Positions 54,591 through 62,940 of a DNA stretch of 64,000 nucleotides are shown here, in pieces. A program made the position numbers and the translations under genes. The stretch lies in assembly GCF_963931595.1 (NCBI RefSeq), contig NZ_OZ007030.1:2100481-2164480 (forward strand), in the 5' to 3' direction. This stretch comes from an uncultured Subdoligranulum sp. (lineage in GTDB: Bacteria > Bacillota > Clostridia > Oscillospirales > Ruminococcaceae). The notes below the pieces were generated by a model. It did no database searches. It saw only the letters and a program-made list of their open reading frames with translations, and was not told where the DNA came from. Within the stretch, counting starts at the first letter, position 1. Every line of letters begins with the position of its first letter.

Positions 54591-54596
54591 TTTTCT

Positions 54597-54630
54597 GCGG
54601 ACACCCGTTTTGGGGTGTCCGCTGTTTTTT
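54597..54630 (+). terminator. Terminator of the large adhesin gene
   Basis: Perfect 10-bp stem GCGGACACCC/GGGTGTCCGC, 6-base loop, then TGTTTTTTT. Confidence 0.9.
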
Positions 54631-54899
54631 TACAAAAATCTGGGCCTTTGTAAAGACCATCCCACGCTTTTGTAAATTTTAGTAAACATTTTCCCGCTCC
54701 GACGGGGCTTTTTTACGGGGCCGCGGCAGGTTTTTGTGTGTTTTTTACGTTTTATCGTATCTTGCGCCCTGCACCAAATGTTTGCGAAGGTTTTACCAAA
54801 CCATGGACGACAGCCCCCCGCCCCATGCCGTATGATAACACACGGGCGCAGAAAGCGCCCCCAACCCATGTGTTACCAGAGGGGGAGACAGAATTTTCT
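54631..54899 (+). promoter_or_regulatory. Upstream region of the Ugp-like operon
   Basis: No gene. It is T-rich with a candidate promoter TTGTGT, 18 bases, TATCTT at 54734-54763. Further down, TAACACA (54836-54842) and TGTGTTA (54869-54875) flank a 6-bp hairpin GGGCGC/GCGCCC (54844-54860); this nested repeat is a candidate operator or leader structure. Confidence 0.4.
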
Positions 54900-56027
54900 A
54901 TGGCTGAAATCGTATTGAAAGATGTTTGCAAGGTCTTCGAGAAGGACCAGTATGCGGTGAGCAACTTCTCGCTGCATATCCGGGACGGTGAGTTCATCGT
55001 CTTTGTGGGGCCGTCGGGCTGCGGCAAGTCCACCACCCTGCGGATGATCGCCGGCCTGGAGGAGATCACCAGCGGCGAGCTGTGGATCGGCGACCGGCTG
55101 TGCAACTACGCCGAACCGGGCGAGCGGGACCTTTCCATGGTGTTCCAGAACTACGCCCTCTACCCGCAGATGTCGGTGTACGACAACATGGCCTTTGCTT
55201 TGTCGGTGCGCAAGGTGCCTAAAAAGGAGATCCGCCAGCGGGTGGAAGCCACCGCCGGGATGCTGGGCATCTCCCACCTGCTCAGCCGCCGTCCGGGGGC
55301 TCTCTCGGGCGGGCAGAAACAGCGGGTGGCCATCGGCAGTGCCATCCTGCGGCGGCCCAACGCCTTCCTGATGGACGAGCCGCTGTCCAACCTGGACGCC
55401 AAGCTGCGCAGCCACATGCGGGTGGAGCTGGCGGCGCTCCACCACAAACTGGGCACCACCACCATCTACGTCACCCACGACCAGACCGAGGCCATGACGC
55501 TGGCTGACCGCATCGTGGTGATGAAGGCGGGCTACATCCAGCAGGTGGCCACCCCGGTGGAGCTGTACAATCGCCCCACCAACATGTTTGTGGCGGGCTT
55601 CATCGGTTCCCCCTCCATGAACTTCCTGAAAGGCAAGGTGGGCCGCGCCGGGGACGGTGCCGCCTTCCTTACCGAGGCGGGGCAGATCTTCCCGCTGACC
55701 GCCGCCCAGGCCAAGGTGCTCTGGCCCCAGTACGACAACCGCGCCCTGGTGCTGGGCATCCGGCCCGAAGATCTCTACACCGCCCCGGAACACGCCGGGC
55801 GGCTGTACGGCAGGATGGAGGGCATCGTCACCGCCTGCGAGGGGCTGGGCTCCGAGGCCATCCTCCATCTGCAGACCGGCGACGGCGAGTTTGCCGCCCG
55901 GGTGCAGCCCGACCACGGCGCCGCGGAGGATCAGGCGGCCACCCTCTACCTGGACATGGAGAACGCCCACTTCTTTGACGGCGAAACCGAACAGAACATC
56001 TTTTACCAGTGGAGGAACGAAGCATGA
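54900..56027 (+). CDS. ABC importer ATPase, UgpC/MsmK type
   Basis: 375 residues. Walker A VGPSGCGKSTTLRM, signature LSGGQKQRVAIGSAIL, Walker B FLMDEPLSNLDAKL, switch His in TIYVTHDQTEAM, and a C-terminal TOBE domain. The start at 54900 begins the conserved MAEIVLKDVCKVF; the upstream extension is not protein-like. It overlaps the next gene by ATGA. First gene of the transporter operon. Confidence 0.94.
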   Translation: MAEIVLKDVCKVFEKDQYAVSNFSLHIRDGEFIVFVGPSGCGKSTTLRMIAGLEEITSGELWIGDRLCNYAEPGERDLSMVFQNYALYPQMSVYDNMAFALSVRKVPKKEIRQRVEATAGMLGISHLLSRRPGALSGGQKQRVAIGSAILRRPNAFLMDEPLSNLDAKLRSHMRVELAALHHKLGTTTIYVTHDQTEAMTLADRIVVMKAGYIQQVATPVELYNRPTNMFVAGFIGSPSMNFLKGKVGRAGDGAAFLTEAGQIFPLTAAQAKVLWPQYDNRALVLGIRPEDLYTAPEHAGRLYGRMEGIVTACEGLGSEAILHLQTGDGEFAARVQPDHGAAEDQAATLYLDMENAHFFDGETEQNIFYQWRNEA

Positions 56028-56893
56028 AAGCCTTAGCGGAAAAACTCAAGGGCGCCAGCCCTTATGCCTACCTGATTCCCTGCTTTGCCATCTTCGCCAT
56101 GTTCCTGTTTTATCCCTTTGTGAAGACCATCTACCTGAGCTTCTTCCTCACCGATAAACTGGGCCGTGCCAAGATCTTTGTGGGGGCGGAAAACTACTCC
56201 GACCTGCTCACCTCGGAGAGCTTTTACAACAGCATCTTTGTGACGCTGATCTTCGTGGTCATCGTGGTGTTCGGCAGCATGCTGCTGGGCCTCATCGCGG
56301 CGGTGCTCTGCAGCAAGACCTTCCCGGGCATCCGGGCCTTCAGCACCGCCTACGCCCTGCCCATGGCCATCGCCTCCAGCGGTGCGGCCATGATCTTCAA
56401 GGTCATCCTCAACCCCACCATCGGCCTGTTCAACAAGATCACAGGCCTTGACATCAACTGGATCAGCGATCCCCGCTACGCCCTGATCTGCGTGGCGGTG
56501 CTCACCGCCTGGCTGAACAGCGGCATCAATTTTCTCTACTTCTCGGCGGGGCTGGGCAACATCGACGAGTCCATCTACGAGCGCGCCTCGGTGGACGGCG
56601 CCAACGCCTTCCAGAAATTCTTCCGCCTGACCCTGCCGGGTCTGAGCCCCATCATGTTCTACACCCTGGTGGTCAACATCATCCAGGCCTTCCAGTCCTT
56701 CGGCCAGGTCAAGATCCTGACCCAGGGCGGCCCCGGCGAGTCCACCAACCTCATCGTCTATTCCATCTACCGCGACGCCTTCTTCAACTACAAGTTCGGC
56801 AGCGCGGCGGCCCAGTCCGTGATCCTCTTCCTCATCATCATGGCACTGACGCTGGTTATGTTCAAGATCGAAAAGAAGGGAGTCAAATACTGA
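56024..56893 (+). CDS. ABC importer permease, UgpA/MalF type
   Basis: 289 residues, six predicted membrane helices. The EAA loop is SIYERASVDGANAFQKFFRL. Start at 56024, with GGAGG upstream. It overlaps the ATPase stop and the next ATG (TGATG), so translation is coupled. The helix pattern and GQVKILTQGGPGESTNLIVY are typical of UgpA-like permeases. Confidence 0.93.
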   Translation: MKALAEKLKGASPYAYLIPCFAIFAMFLFYPFVKTIYLSFFLTDKLGRAKIFVGAENYSDLLTSESFYNSIFVTLIFVVIVVFGSMLLGLIAAVLCSKTFPGIRAFSTAYALPMAIASSGAAMIFKVILNPTIGLFNKITGLDINWISDPRYALICVAVLTAWLNSGINFLYFSAGLGNIDESIYERASVDGANAFQKFFRLTLPGLSPIMFYTLVVNIIQAFQSFGQVKILTQGGPGESTNLIVYSIYRDAFFNYKFGSAAAQSVILFLIIMALTLVMFKIEKKGVKY

Positions 56894-57819
56894 TGGATAC
56901 CTCCGCTGCCCTGCACGCCCCCGCCACACTGACCCGGGGCCGCTATTCCAAAGAAGAACTGCGGGAACTCCACCGCCGCATGGGCCTGGCCGCCCTGCGC
57001 CGCCGACGCATCCGCACCGGCGTGCTCATCACGCTGAACGTGGTGATGGCCCTCTTCATCCTCTTCCCGCTGCTCTACGCCGTCAGCGTATCGCTGATGC
57101 CCGGCGAGGAGCTCTTCACCATGGAGATGAACCTGCTGTCCAAACATCCCGATTTCGGCAACTATCTGCGCGCCTGGACCCAGGTGCCCCTGCTGCGGTT
57201 CGTGCTCAACTCCTTCCTGGTGTCGGGCTGCATCACGGTGGGCCAGATCATCACCTGCTCCCTGGCCGCCTTCGCCTTCTCCTTCCTCAACTTCAAGGGC
57301 AAGAACGTCCTCTTCATGCTGGTGATGGCCACCATGATGGTCCCCGGCGAAGCCACCATCATCTCCAACTACCTGACCGTCAGCTCGATGGGCATCCTGG
57401 ACAGCTACCTCGTTCTCATCCTGCCCTCCCTGACCTCCGCCATGGGCATCTTCCTGTTCCGCCAGTTCTACATGACCTTCCCCATGTCGCTGTATGAGTC
57501 CGCCAAGCTGGACGGCTGCTCCAACCTGCGGTTCATCGTCAGCATCCTGCTGCCCCTGACCAAGTCCGCCATCGGCGCCATGTCGGTGTACACCTTCATC
57601 AACGCCTGGAACATGTACATGTGGCCTTTGCTGGTCACCGGCTCCCAGGAGATGCGCACCGTCCAGATCGGCATCAGCATGCTGGACAACACCGACGCCC
57701 AGTCCATCACCCTGATGATGGCCGGTGTGGTCTCGGTGATCATCCCCAGCATGGTCATCTTCATCGCGGGCCAGAAACAGCTGATCCGGGGCATGTTCTC
57801 CGGCGCCGTGAAAGGCTGA
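56893..57819 (+). CDS. ABC importer permease, UgpE/MalG type
   Basis: 308 residues, about six membrane helices after a longer than usual basic N-terminal tail of some 40 residues. The EAA loop is SLYESAKLDGCSNLRFIVSI. Its ATG overlaps the previous stop codon. Confidence 0.92.
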   Translation: MDTSAALHAPATLTRGRYSKEELRELHRRMGLAALRRRRIRTGVLITLNVVMALFILFPLLYAVSVSLMPGEELFTMEMNLLSKHPDFGNYLRAWTQVPLLRFVLNSFLVSGCITVGQIITCSLAAFAFSFLNFKGKNVLFMLVMATMMVPGEATIISNYLTVSSMGILDSYLVLILPSLTSAMGIFLFRQFYMTFPMSLYESAKLDGCSNLRFIVSILLPLTKSAIGAMSVYTFINAWNMYMWPLLVTGSQEMRTVQIGISMLDNTDAQSITLMMAGVVSVIIPSMVIFIAGQKQLIRGMFSGAVKG

Positions 57820-57830
57820 TTGTGCCGAGC

Positions 57831-57846
57831 CGGTGAAATTTCACCG
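57831..57846. repeat. Palindromic hairpin between permease and binding-protein genes
   Basis: Perfect 16-bp palindrome CGGTGAAATTTCACCG. In ABC operons such intercistronic hairpins often limit decay and raise binding-protein expression. Confidence 0.5.
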
Positions 57847-57898
57847 TTTCGTATAGATTTATCGAGGGAAACGTACTACTATAGGAGTGTGTAAGCAG

Positions 57899-59314
57899 AT
57901 GAAATCGAACAAAGTTCTCACCGGCCTGATGGCCGCCGCCCTGGTCGCCGTGCCGCTGGCCGGCTGCAGCGCCCAGGCTACCGAAACCGCCACCGCCGAT
58001 ACCGCCTCCACCGCTGCCGCCAGCGAAGCCGAGGCCGCAGCCGCCCTCATCGGGGACGACTTCAACACGCTGGATACCAATGGCGTCAAGCTGACCTTCT
58101 GGCATTCCATGGGCGGCGTCAACGGCGAGGCCATGACCGCCCTGGTGGACAAGTTCAACCAGGAAAACCAGTACGGCATCACGGTGGAGGCTGTCTACCA
58201 GGGCAGCTACGATGACGCCATCAACAAGCTGAAGAGCGCCCAGATCGGCAACATGGGCGCCGACCTTGTGCAGATCTACGACATCGGCACCCGCTTCATG
58301 ATCGATTCCGGCTGGGTGGTGCCCATGCAGCAGCTCATCGACGCCGCCGGGTACGACGCCTCCCAGATCGAGCCCAACATCGCCGCCTACTACACCACCG
58401 ACGCGGGGCTGTACTCCATGCCCTTCAACTCCTCCACCCCGCTGCTATACTACAACAAGGATATGTTTGACGCCGCCGGCATCACCGAGGTGCCCACCAG
58501 CCTGGAGGGCATCGCCGCGGTGGGCGACCAGCTGAAGGAAAAGGCCGGCACCCAGGAAGTGCTGGCCATGAGCGTCTACGGCTGGTGGTTCGAGCAGTTC
58601 CTGAGCAAGCAGGGCCTGGAGATGGTGGACAACGGCAACGGCCGTACCGCCCCCGCCACCAAGGTGGTCTTTGACGAGAACGGCGGCGCCCTGAACATCC
58701 TGAACGCCTGGAAGGAGCTCTACGACGGCGGCTACGCCCCCAACGTGGGCCGCAGCGGCAGCGACACCGCCACCACCGACTTCACCTCCGGCAAGGCGGC
58801 CATGATGCTGGGCTCCACCGCCTCCCTGAAGCAGGTGCTCCAGGATACCGGCGACTCCTTCGAGGTGGGCACCGCCTACTTCCCCGGCGTCAGCGATGCC
58901 GATGAGGGCGGCGTCTCCATCGGCGGCGGTTCGCTGTGGGCGCTGAACAACAACGACCCCGTCAAGCTGGCGGCCACCTGGCGGTTCATCGAGTTCCTGA
59001 TCTCGCCGGAGTCCCAGGCCTACTGGAACGCCCAGACCGGTTACTTCCCGGTGACCACCGCCGCGGCCAATGAGGATACCTACAAGCAAAACATGGAACA
59101 GTATCCCCAGTTCCAGACCGCCATCGACCAGCTGCACGCTTCGGCGCCCCAGTACGCCGGCGCCCTGCTCAGCGTCTTCCCCGAGTCCCGCCAGATCGTG
59201 GAGACCGAGATCGAGGAGATGCTGAACGGCACCCAGTCCCCCGAGGAGGCCGTGGCTGCCATCACCGAACAGGTCAACGACTCCATCGAGACTTACAACC
59301 TGATCAACGGATAA
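57899..59314 (+). CDS. ABC importer solute-binding lipoprotein, UgpB-like
   Basis: 471 residues. The signal ends in VPLAGCSAQ with the lipobox Cys, then an Ala/Thr/Glu-rich linker. VKLTFWHSMGGVNGEAMTAL is the UgpB hallmark, and GADLVQIYDIGTRFMIDSGWV and IGGGSLWALN follow it. UgpB proteins bind glycerol-3-phosphate or glycerophosphocholine. The downstream GlpQ-type phosphodiesterase and phosphatase support that substrate range. The start at 57899 is preferred over an upstream GTG that overlaps the ribosome site. Confidence 0.9.
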   Translation: MKSNKVLTGLMAAALVAVPLAGCSAQATETATADTASTAAASEAEAAAALIGDDFNTLDTNGVKLTFWHSMGGVNGEAMTALVDKFNQENQYGITVEAVYQGSYDDAINKLKSAQIGNMGADLVQIYDIGTRFMIDSGWVVPMQQLIDAAGYDASQIEPNIAAYYTTDAGLYSMPFNSSTPLLYYNKDMFDAAGITEVPTSLEGIAAVGDQLKEKAGTQEVLAMSVYGWWFEQFLSKQGLEMVDNGNGRTAPATKVVFDENGGALNILNAWKELYDGGYAPNVGRSGSDTATTDFTSGKAAMMLGSTASLKQVLQDTGDSFEVGTAYFPGVSDADEGGVSIGGGSLWALNNNDPVKLAATWRFIEFLISPESQAYWNAQTGYFPVTTAAANEDTYKQNMEQYPQFQTAIDQLHASAPQYAGALLSVFPESRQIVETEIEEMLNGTQSPEEAVAAITEQVNDSIETYNLING

Positions 59315-59327
59315 AACCAAGCACCCA

Positions 59328-59357
59328 CCGGGAAAGGCAGCGGCTTTTCCCGGCTTT
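59328..59357 (+). other. Intergenic hairpin before the phosphodiesterase gene
   Basis: 8-bp stem CCGGGAAA/TTTCCCGG followed by CTTTTG. It may be a partial terminator that lowers expression of the enzymes relative to the binding protein. Confidence 0.45.
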
Positions 59358-59382
59358 TGTGACGGAAAGGAAGCTACAAACT

Positions 59383-60126
59383 ATGAAACAGGTACAGGTT
59401 TACGCCCACCGGGGCGCCAGCGCCTACGCGCCGGAAAACACGCTGCCCGCCTTTGCGCTGGCCATGGAGCAGGGTGCCGACGGCATCGAGCTGGACATCC
59501 ATCTGACGAAGGACGGCGAGCTGGTGGTCATCCACGACGAGAAGGTGGACCGCACCACCAACGGCACCGGCCTGGTGAAGGACTACACGCTGGCCGAACT
59601 GCGGGGCCTGTGTGCCGACAACGGCATGGAGGGCTTTTCGGAGGCCCGCATCCCCACCCTGCGGGAGGTGCTGGCCCTGGTGAAGCCCGGCAACATGATG
59701 GTAAACATCGAGATCAAGACCGGCATTCTGTGGTATGACGGCATCGAGGAGAAGGCGCTGCGCCTGGTGCAGGACATGGGCATGCAGGACCGGGTGATCT
59801 GGTCCTCCTTCAACCACTACAGCATCGAGAAGGTGCGTAGTCTGTCCCCCCAGGCCGAGACCGCCTATCTCTTCGGCGACATTATCTGCGACGTGGAAAA
59901 GTACGCCGCCGCCCACGGGGTGCGGGGGCTGCATCCGGGACTGTACAACGTAAAGATGGCCGACCTTTTGCAGCGGTATCTTGCCAGCGGGCTGGCCGTG
60001 CGGGTCTGGACGGTGAACGGGGCGGACGATCTGCGCTGGCTGATGGAAGAGGGCGCCGATGTCATCACCAACGACCCCAGACTGGCGCTGGAGATCCGCC
60101 GCGGCCTCACGGCGAGCAACGCATGA
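59383..60126 (+). CDS. Glycerophosphodiester phosphodiesterase
   Basis: 247 residues, GlpQ/UgpQ-type TIM barrel. YAHRGASAYAPENT carries the catalytic His and Arg, ELDIHLTKDGELVVIHDE the metal-binding Glu/Asp, and VNIEIKTG and VWTVNGADDL follow. There is no signal peptide, so it acts inside the cell on imported diesters, giving glycerol-3-phosphate and an alcohol. It overlaps the next gene by 4 bases and follows the Ugp-like transporter on the same strand. Confidence 0.94.
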   Translation: MKQVQVYAHRGASAYAPENTLPAFALAMEQGADGIELDIHLTKDGELVVIHDEKVDRTTNGTGLVKDYTLAELRGLCADNGMEGFSEARIPTLREVLALVKPGNMMVNIEIKTGILWYDGIEEKALRLVQDMGMQDRVIWSSFNHYSIEKVRSLSPQAETAYLFGDIICDVEKYAAAHGVRGLHPGLYNVKMADLLQRYLASGLAVRVWTVNGADDLRWLMEEGADVITNDPRLALEIRRGLTASNA

Positions 60127-60971
60127 ACAAGCGGCTCTTTCTTCTGGACATTGACGGCACCATCTGCCGGGGCAACGCCCTGATCCCCGGTGCCGGGGAC
60201 TTCCTGCAGGCCATCCGGCGCAGCGGCGGGCAGTATGTCTTCATCACCAACAATTCCACCCGCAGCACCCAGGACTACATCCGGTTTTTCCGCACGCTGG
60301 GGGTGCCCAGCGATGAGCACAACTACCTCACCGCCGGGACCACCACCATACGGTATCTTCAGGAGCACTATGCCGGGCAGCACATCTACGCCCTGGCCAC
60401 CGATTCCTTCCTGAAGGAGTGCCGCCACAGCGGTCTGCAGATCACCACCAATGCCCGCGACAAGGCCATCACCTGCGTGCTGGTCTCCTACGACAGCGCC
60501 CTGACCTACGAGAAGATCAAGGATGTATGCTTGCTGCTGACCACCCGCCGGGTGGACTACATCGCCACCAACCCCGATCTCGTCTGCCCGGTGGATTTCG
60601 GCTATCTGCCGGACTGCGGTGCCATCTGCAACATGATCGAGACCGCCACCCACCGGCGGCCCAAATTTCTGGGCAAGCCGGAACCCGCCATGGTGCAGTA
60701 CGCCCTGCAGGCTGCCGGCTGCGCCCCCGGGGAGGCTCTGGTGGTGGGCGACCGCCTGTACACCGACATTGCCTGCGGTCTGCGGGCCGGGGTGGACACC
60801 GCCCTGGTGCTCAGCGGCGAGGCCACCATGGCCGACGTGCAGGCCAGCACCGACAAGCCCACCTGGATTTTTCCCTCGGTGGCGGAGCTGCAGCAGGCCT
60901 TTCTGCCGGATGCCGCCCACGAGCGGGCGCTTTTCACCATGCCCCCTGCCCATCTTGCCGCCAACGCATGA
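60123..60971 (+). CDS. HAD-family phosphatase, NagD/glycerol phosphate phosphatase-like
   Basis: 282 residues, HAD subfamily IIA. Catalytic Asp pair in LLDIDGTICRG, motif II in ITNNSTRS, Lys in FLGKPEPAMV and Asp in VVGDRLYTDIACG. Subfamily members dephosphorylate small phosphates such as glycerol phosphate, nitrophenyl phosphate or nucleotides. Translation is coupled to the phosphodiesterase by an ATGA overlap, which suggests that it removes phosphate from the glycerol-3-phosphate released there (inference). Confidence 0.9.
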   Translation: MNKRLFLLDIDGTICRGNALIPGAGDFLQAIRRSGGQYVFITNNSTRSTQDYIRFFRTLGVPSDEHNYLTAGTTTIRYLQEHYAGQHIYALATDSFLKECRHSGLQITTNARDKAITCVLVSYDSALTYEKIKDVCLLLTTRRVDYIATNPDLVCPVDFGYLPDCGAICNMIETATHRRPKFLGKPEPAMVQYALQAAGCAPGEALVVGDRLYTDIACGLRAGVDTALVLSGEATMADVQASTDKPTWIFPSVAELQQAFLPDAAHERALFTMPPAHLAANA

Positions 60972-60988
60972 CCGGCCTATAGACAAAG

Positions 60989-61026
60989 CACCCCCGCCGC
61001 CGCGGAATTCCGCGGCGGCGGGGGTG
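60989..61026. terminator. 38-base perfect palindrome between convergent genes
   Basis: 19-bp arms beginning CACCCCCGCCGCCGCGG and meeting at AATT. No proper T-tract follows on either strand, but the hairpin is very stable and lies where both transcripts should end. Confidence 0.65.
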
Positions 61027-61044
61027 TGTTGTAACCAGAAAAAT

Positions 61045-62382
61045 TCACCGGCGCGCCCGGCGCAGCACCAGACCGATGACGAGGCCTATCACGGCGGGCA
61101 CCAACCAGCCGAAGCCCGCCTTGCAGAGGGGCAGCCAGGTTTCGGCCAGGGTCACGACCCCCTCCAGGTGGAGCACCGCCCGGGTGCCCTCCGGCAGGGT
61201 GCGCAGCAGGTCGGCCAGCGCCGCCACCGCCGTGCAGCCAATGGTCCAGCGCAGCACCGTGGGGTGGTTGCCGAAGAGCCGCCCGCCCAGCGTGAGCAGG
61301 ATCAGCACGATGGACAAGGGATAGAGGAACATCAGCACCGGGGTGGAATAGTTGAGGATGGCGTTGAGGCCCAGGTTGGCGATGAGGAAGGAGACGGCGC
61401 AGAAGATCACCGCCCACACCCGGTAGCCGGGGCCTTTGGGGAAGAGTTCCACGAAGGTTTCGCTGCAACTGGTGATAAGCCCCACCGCCGTTTTGAGGCA
61501 GGCGATGGTGACGGTGGCCGCCAGGATCAGTGCGCCGGCGGCGCCGAAATAGTGTTCGGCGATCTGGGCCAGTGCCTCGCCGCCGTTGGCCGCCGCCGGG
61601 AAGGCCCCGCGGCTCTGGGCGCCCACCACCGTGACCAGCAGGTAAATGAGCGCCATGAGCAGCGAGCTGAATACTCCCGCCAGCACCGTGCTGCGGGCCA
61701 CCTGGCCGGGCTCCTCCACCCCCAGCCCCCGGATGGCATTCACCACGATGATGCCGAAGGCCAGGCTGGCCAAAGCGTCCATCGTGTTGTAGCCCTCCAG
61801 CAGGCCGGTGGCCAGCGCCGCCCCGGCGTAGCTGCCGGAAGGTTCAATGGCGGACACCGCCCCGAGAGGCGCCGTCAGCGCCCGCAGCACCAGCACCGCC
61901 AGGAAGGCCAGGAACAGCGGGTTGAGCACCTTGCCCACCCAGGTGAGGATCTCGCCGGGGCGCAGCGAGAAAAAGAGGACCGCTGCAAAGAACACCAGCG
62001 AGAAGACCGCCAACGCCAGCGTCTGACCGGTTTCGGGGAGCATCCGCTGGATGCCCACCGTATAGGAGACGGTGGCGCAGCGGGGAATGGCGAAGAAGGG
62101 CCCGATGGTCAGGTAGAGAAGACAAGTGAAGAAGAGGCCGTAGCCCCGGCTCACCCGGCTGCTCAAGCCCAGCAGGCCTTCCGCCCGGCTGATGCCCAGC
62201 GCCGCCACCCCCAGCAGGGGCAGTCCCACACCGGTGACGAGAAACCCGGCCGCGGCCAGCCAGAGGTTGCGCCCCGCCAGCTGGCCCATGGAGGCCGGAA
62301 AGATCAGATTGCCCGCCCCGAAGAACAGGCCGAACAGCATGCTGGCCACCGCCAGCAGCTGCCGTAGGGTCAGTTTTTTCAT
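61045..62382 (-). CDS. brnQ: Branched-chain amino acid:cation symporter, BrnQ family
   Basis: 445 residues, about 12 membrane helices. The N-terminal LFGLFFGAGNLIFPASMGQLAG is the BrnQ signature, and the conserved ETFVELFPKGPGY and LEGYNTMDALASLAFG segments follow. It imports leucine, isoleucine or valine with sodium or protons. It is a single-gene unit with its own promoter. Confidence 0.94.
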   Translation of the reverse strand: MKKLTLRQLLAVASMLFGLFFGAGNLIFPASMGQLAGRNLWLAAAGFLVTGVGLPLLGVAALGISRAEGLLGLSSRVSRGYGLFFTCLLYLTIGPFFAIPRCATVSYTVGIQRMLPETGQTLALAVFSLVFFAAVLFFSLRPGEILTWVGKVLNPLFLAFLAVLVLRALTAPLGAVSAIEPSGSYAGAALATGLLEGYNTMDALASLAFGIIVVNAIRGLGVEEPGQVARSTVLAGVFSSLLMALIYLLVTVVGAQSRGAFPAAANGGEALAQIAEHYFGAAGALILAATVTIACLKTAVGLITSCSETFVELFPKGPGYRVWAVIFCAVSFLIANLGLNAILNYSTPVLMFLYPLSIVLILLTLGGRLFGNHPTVLRWTIGCTAVAALADLLRTLPEGTRAVLHLEGVVTLAETWLPLCKAGFGWLVPAVIGLVIGLVLRRARR

Positions 62383-62423
62383 ACTCCTGTTTCCTTTTCC
62401 ACACGTATTGAGAGGTATGCCTC

Positions 62424-62452
62424 ATTATAGCGTGGCCGGGCGTCGGGGTAAA
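62424..62452 (-). promoter_or_regulatory. Predicted promoter of brnQ
   Basis: On the minus strand, TTTACC, 17 bases, TATAAT. Confidence 0.65.
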
Positions 62453-62475
62453 GACAATCATGCAAATCTTTACAG

Positions 62476-62506
62476 AAAGCCGGAGGACGGGCGTCCTCCG
62501 GCTTTT
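62476..62506. terminator. Terminator after the DUF454 gene
   Basis: 13-bp stem AAAGCCGGAGGAC/GTCCTCCGGCTTT, 4-base loop. The T-tracts are short on both sides. Confidence 0.65.
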
Positions 62507-62509
62507 GGG

Positions 62510-62905
62510 TCATTCGTCGGTTTTTTCCTCATCGTCGGGCAGGGTGCGCACGCCGAACAGGAAGTAGAACACATGCCCCACCCAAACAAAGGCCAGCACG
62601 ATGCGGCCCACGGCGACGGCATCCATGGCCAGGAAGGCCGCCGCCATGAACAGCGTGACGGTGACCATGATGCGGATCTTGGCGCGGCGGGTCATCCCCC
62701 GTCCGGCGGCCAGGTCGGCCAGGTTCTCCCGGTAGAGGCGGGTGCCCCTGAACCAGCGGTCCAGCCGCTGGCTGCTGCGGCCGAAACCGTAGGCCGCCAG
62801 CAGCAGAAACGGCACAGAGGGCAGCACCGGCAGCACCGCGCCCAGGGCGCCCAGGGCCAGGCCCAGACTGCCCAGCAGTAAATACATCAGTTTGCGCAAA
62901 GGCAT
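62510..62905 (-). CDS. YbaN/DUF454-family membrane protein
   Basis: 131 residues. The N-terminal GLALGALGAVLPVLPSVPFL is the DUF454 signature, followed by AAYGFGRSSQRLDRWF. Three to four membrane helices and an acidic tail. Function unknown. It follows the ABC exporter gene at 35 bases, so the two are probably co-transcribed. Confidence 0.88.
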   Translation of the reverse strand: MPLRKLMYLLLGSLGLALGALGAVLPVLPSVPFLLLAAYGFGRSSQRLDRWFRGTRLYRENLADLAAGRGMTRRAKIRIMVTVTLFMAAAFLAMDAVAVGRIVLAFVWVGHVFYFLFGVRTLPDDEEKTDE

Positions 62906-62940
62906 GGTAGAGGCTCCTTTCGGTTGTAGGGTGGCGTTTG

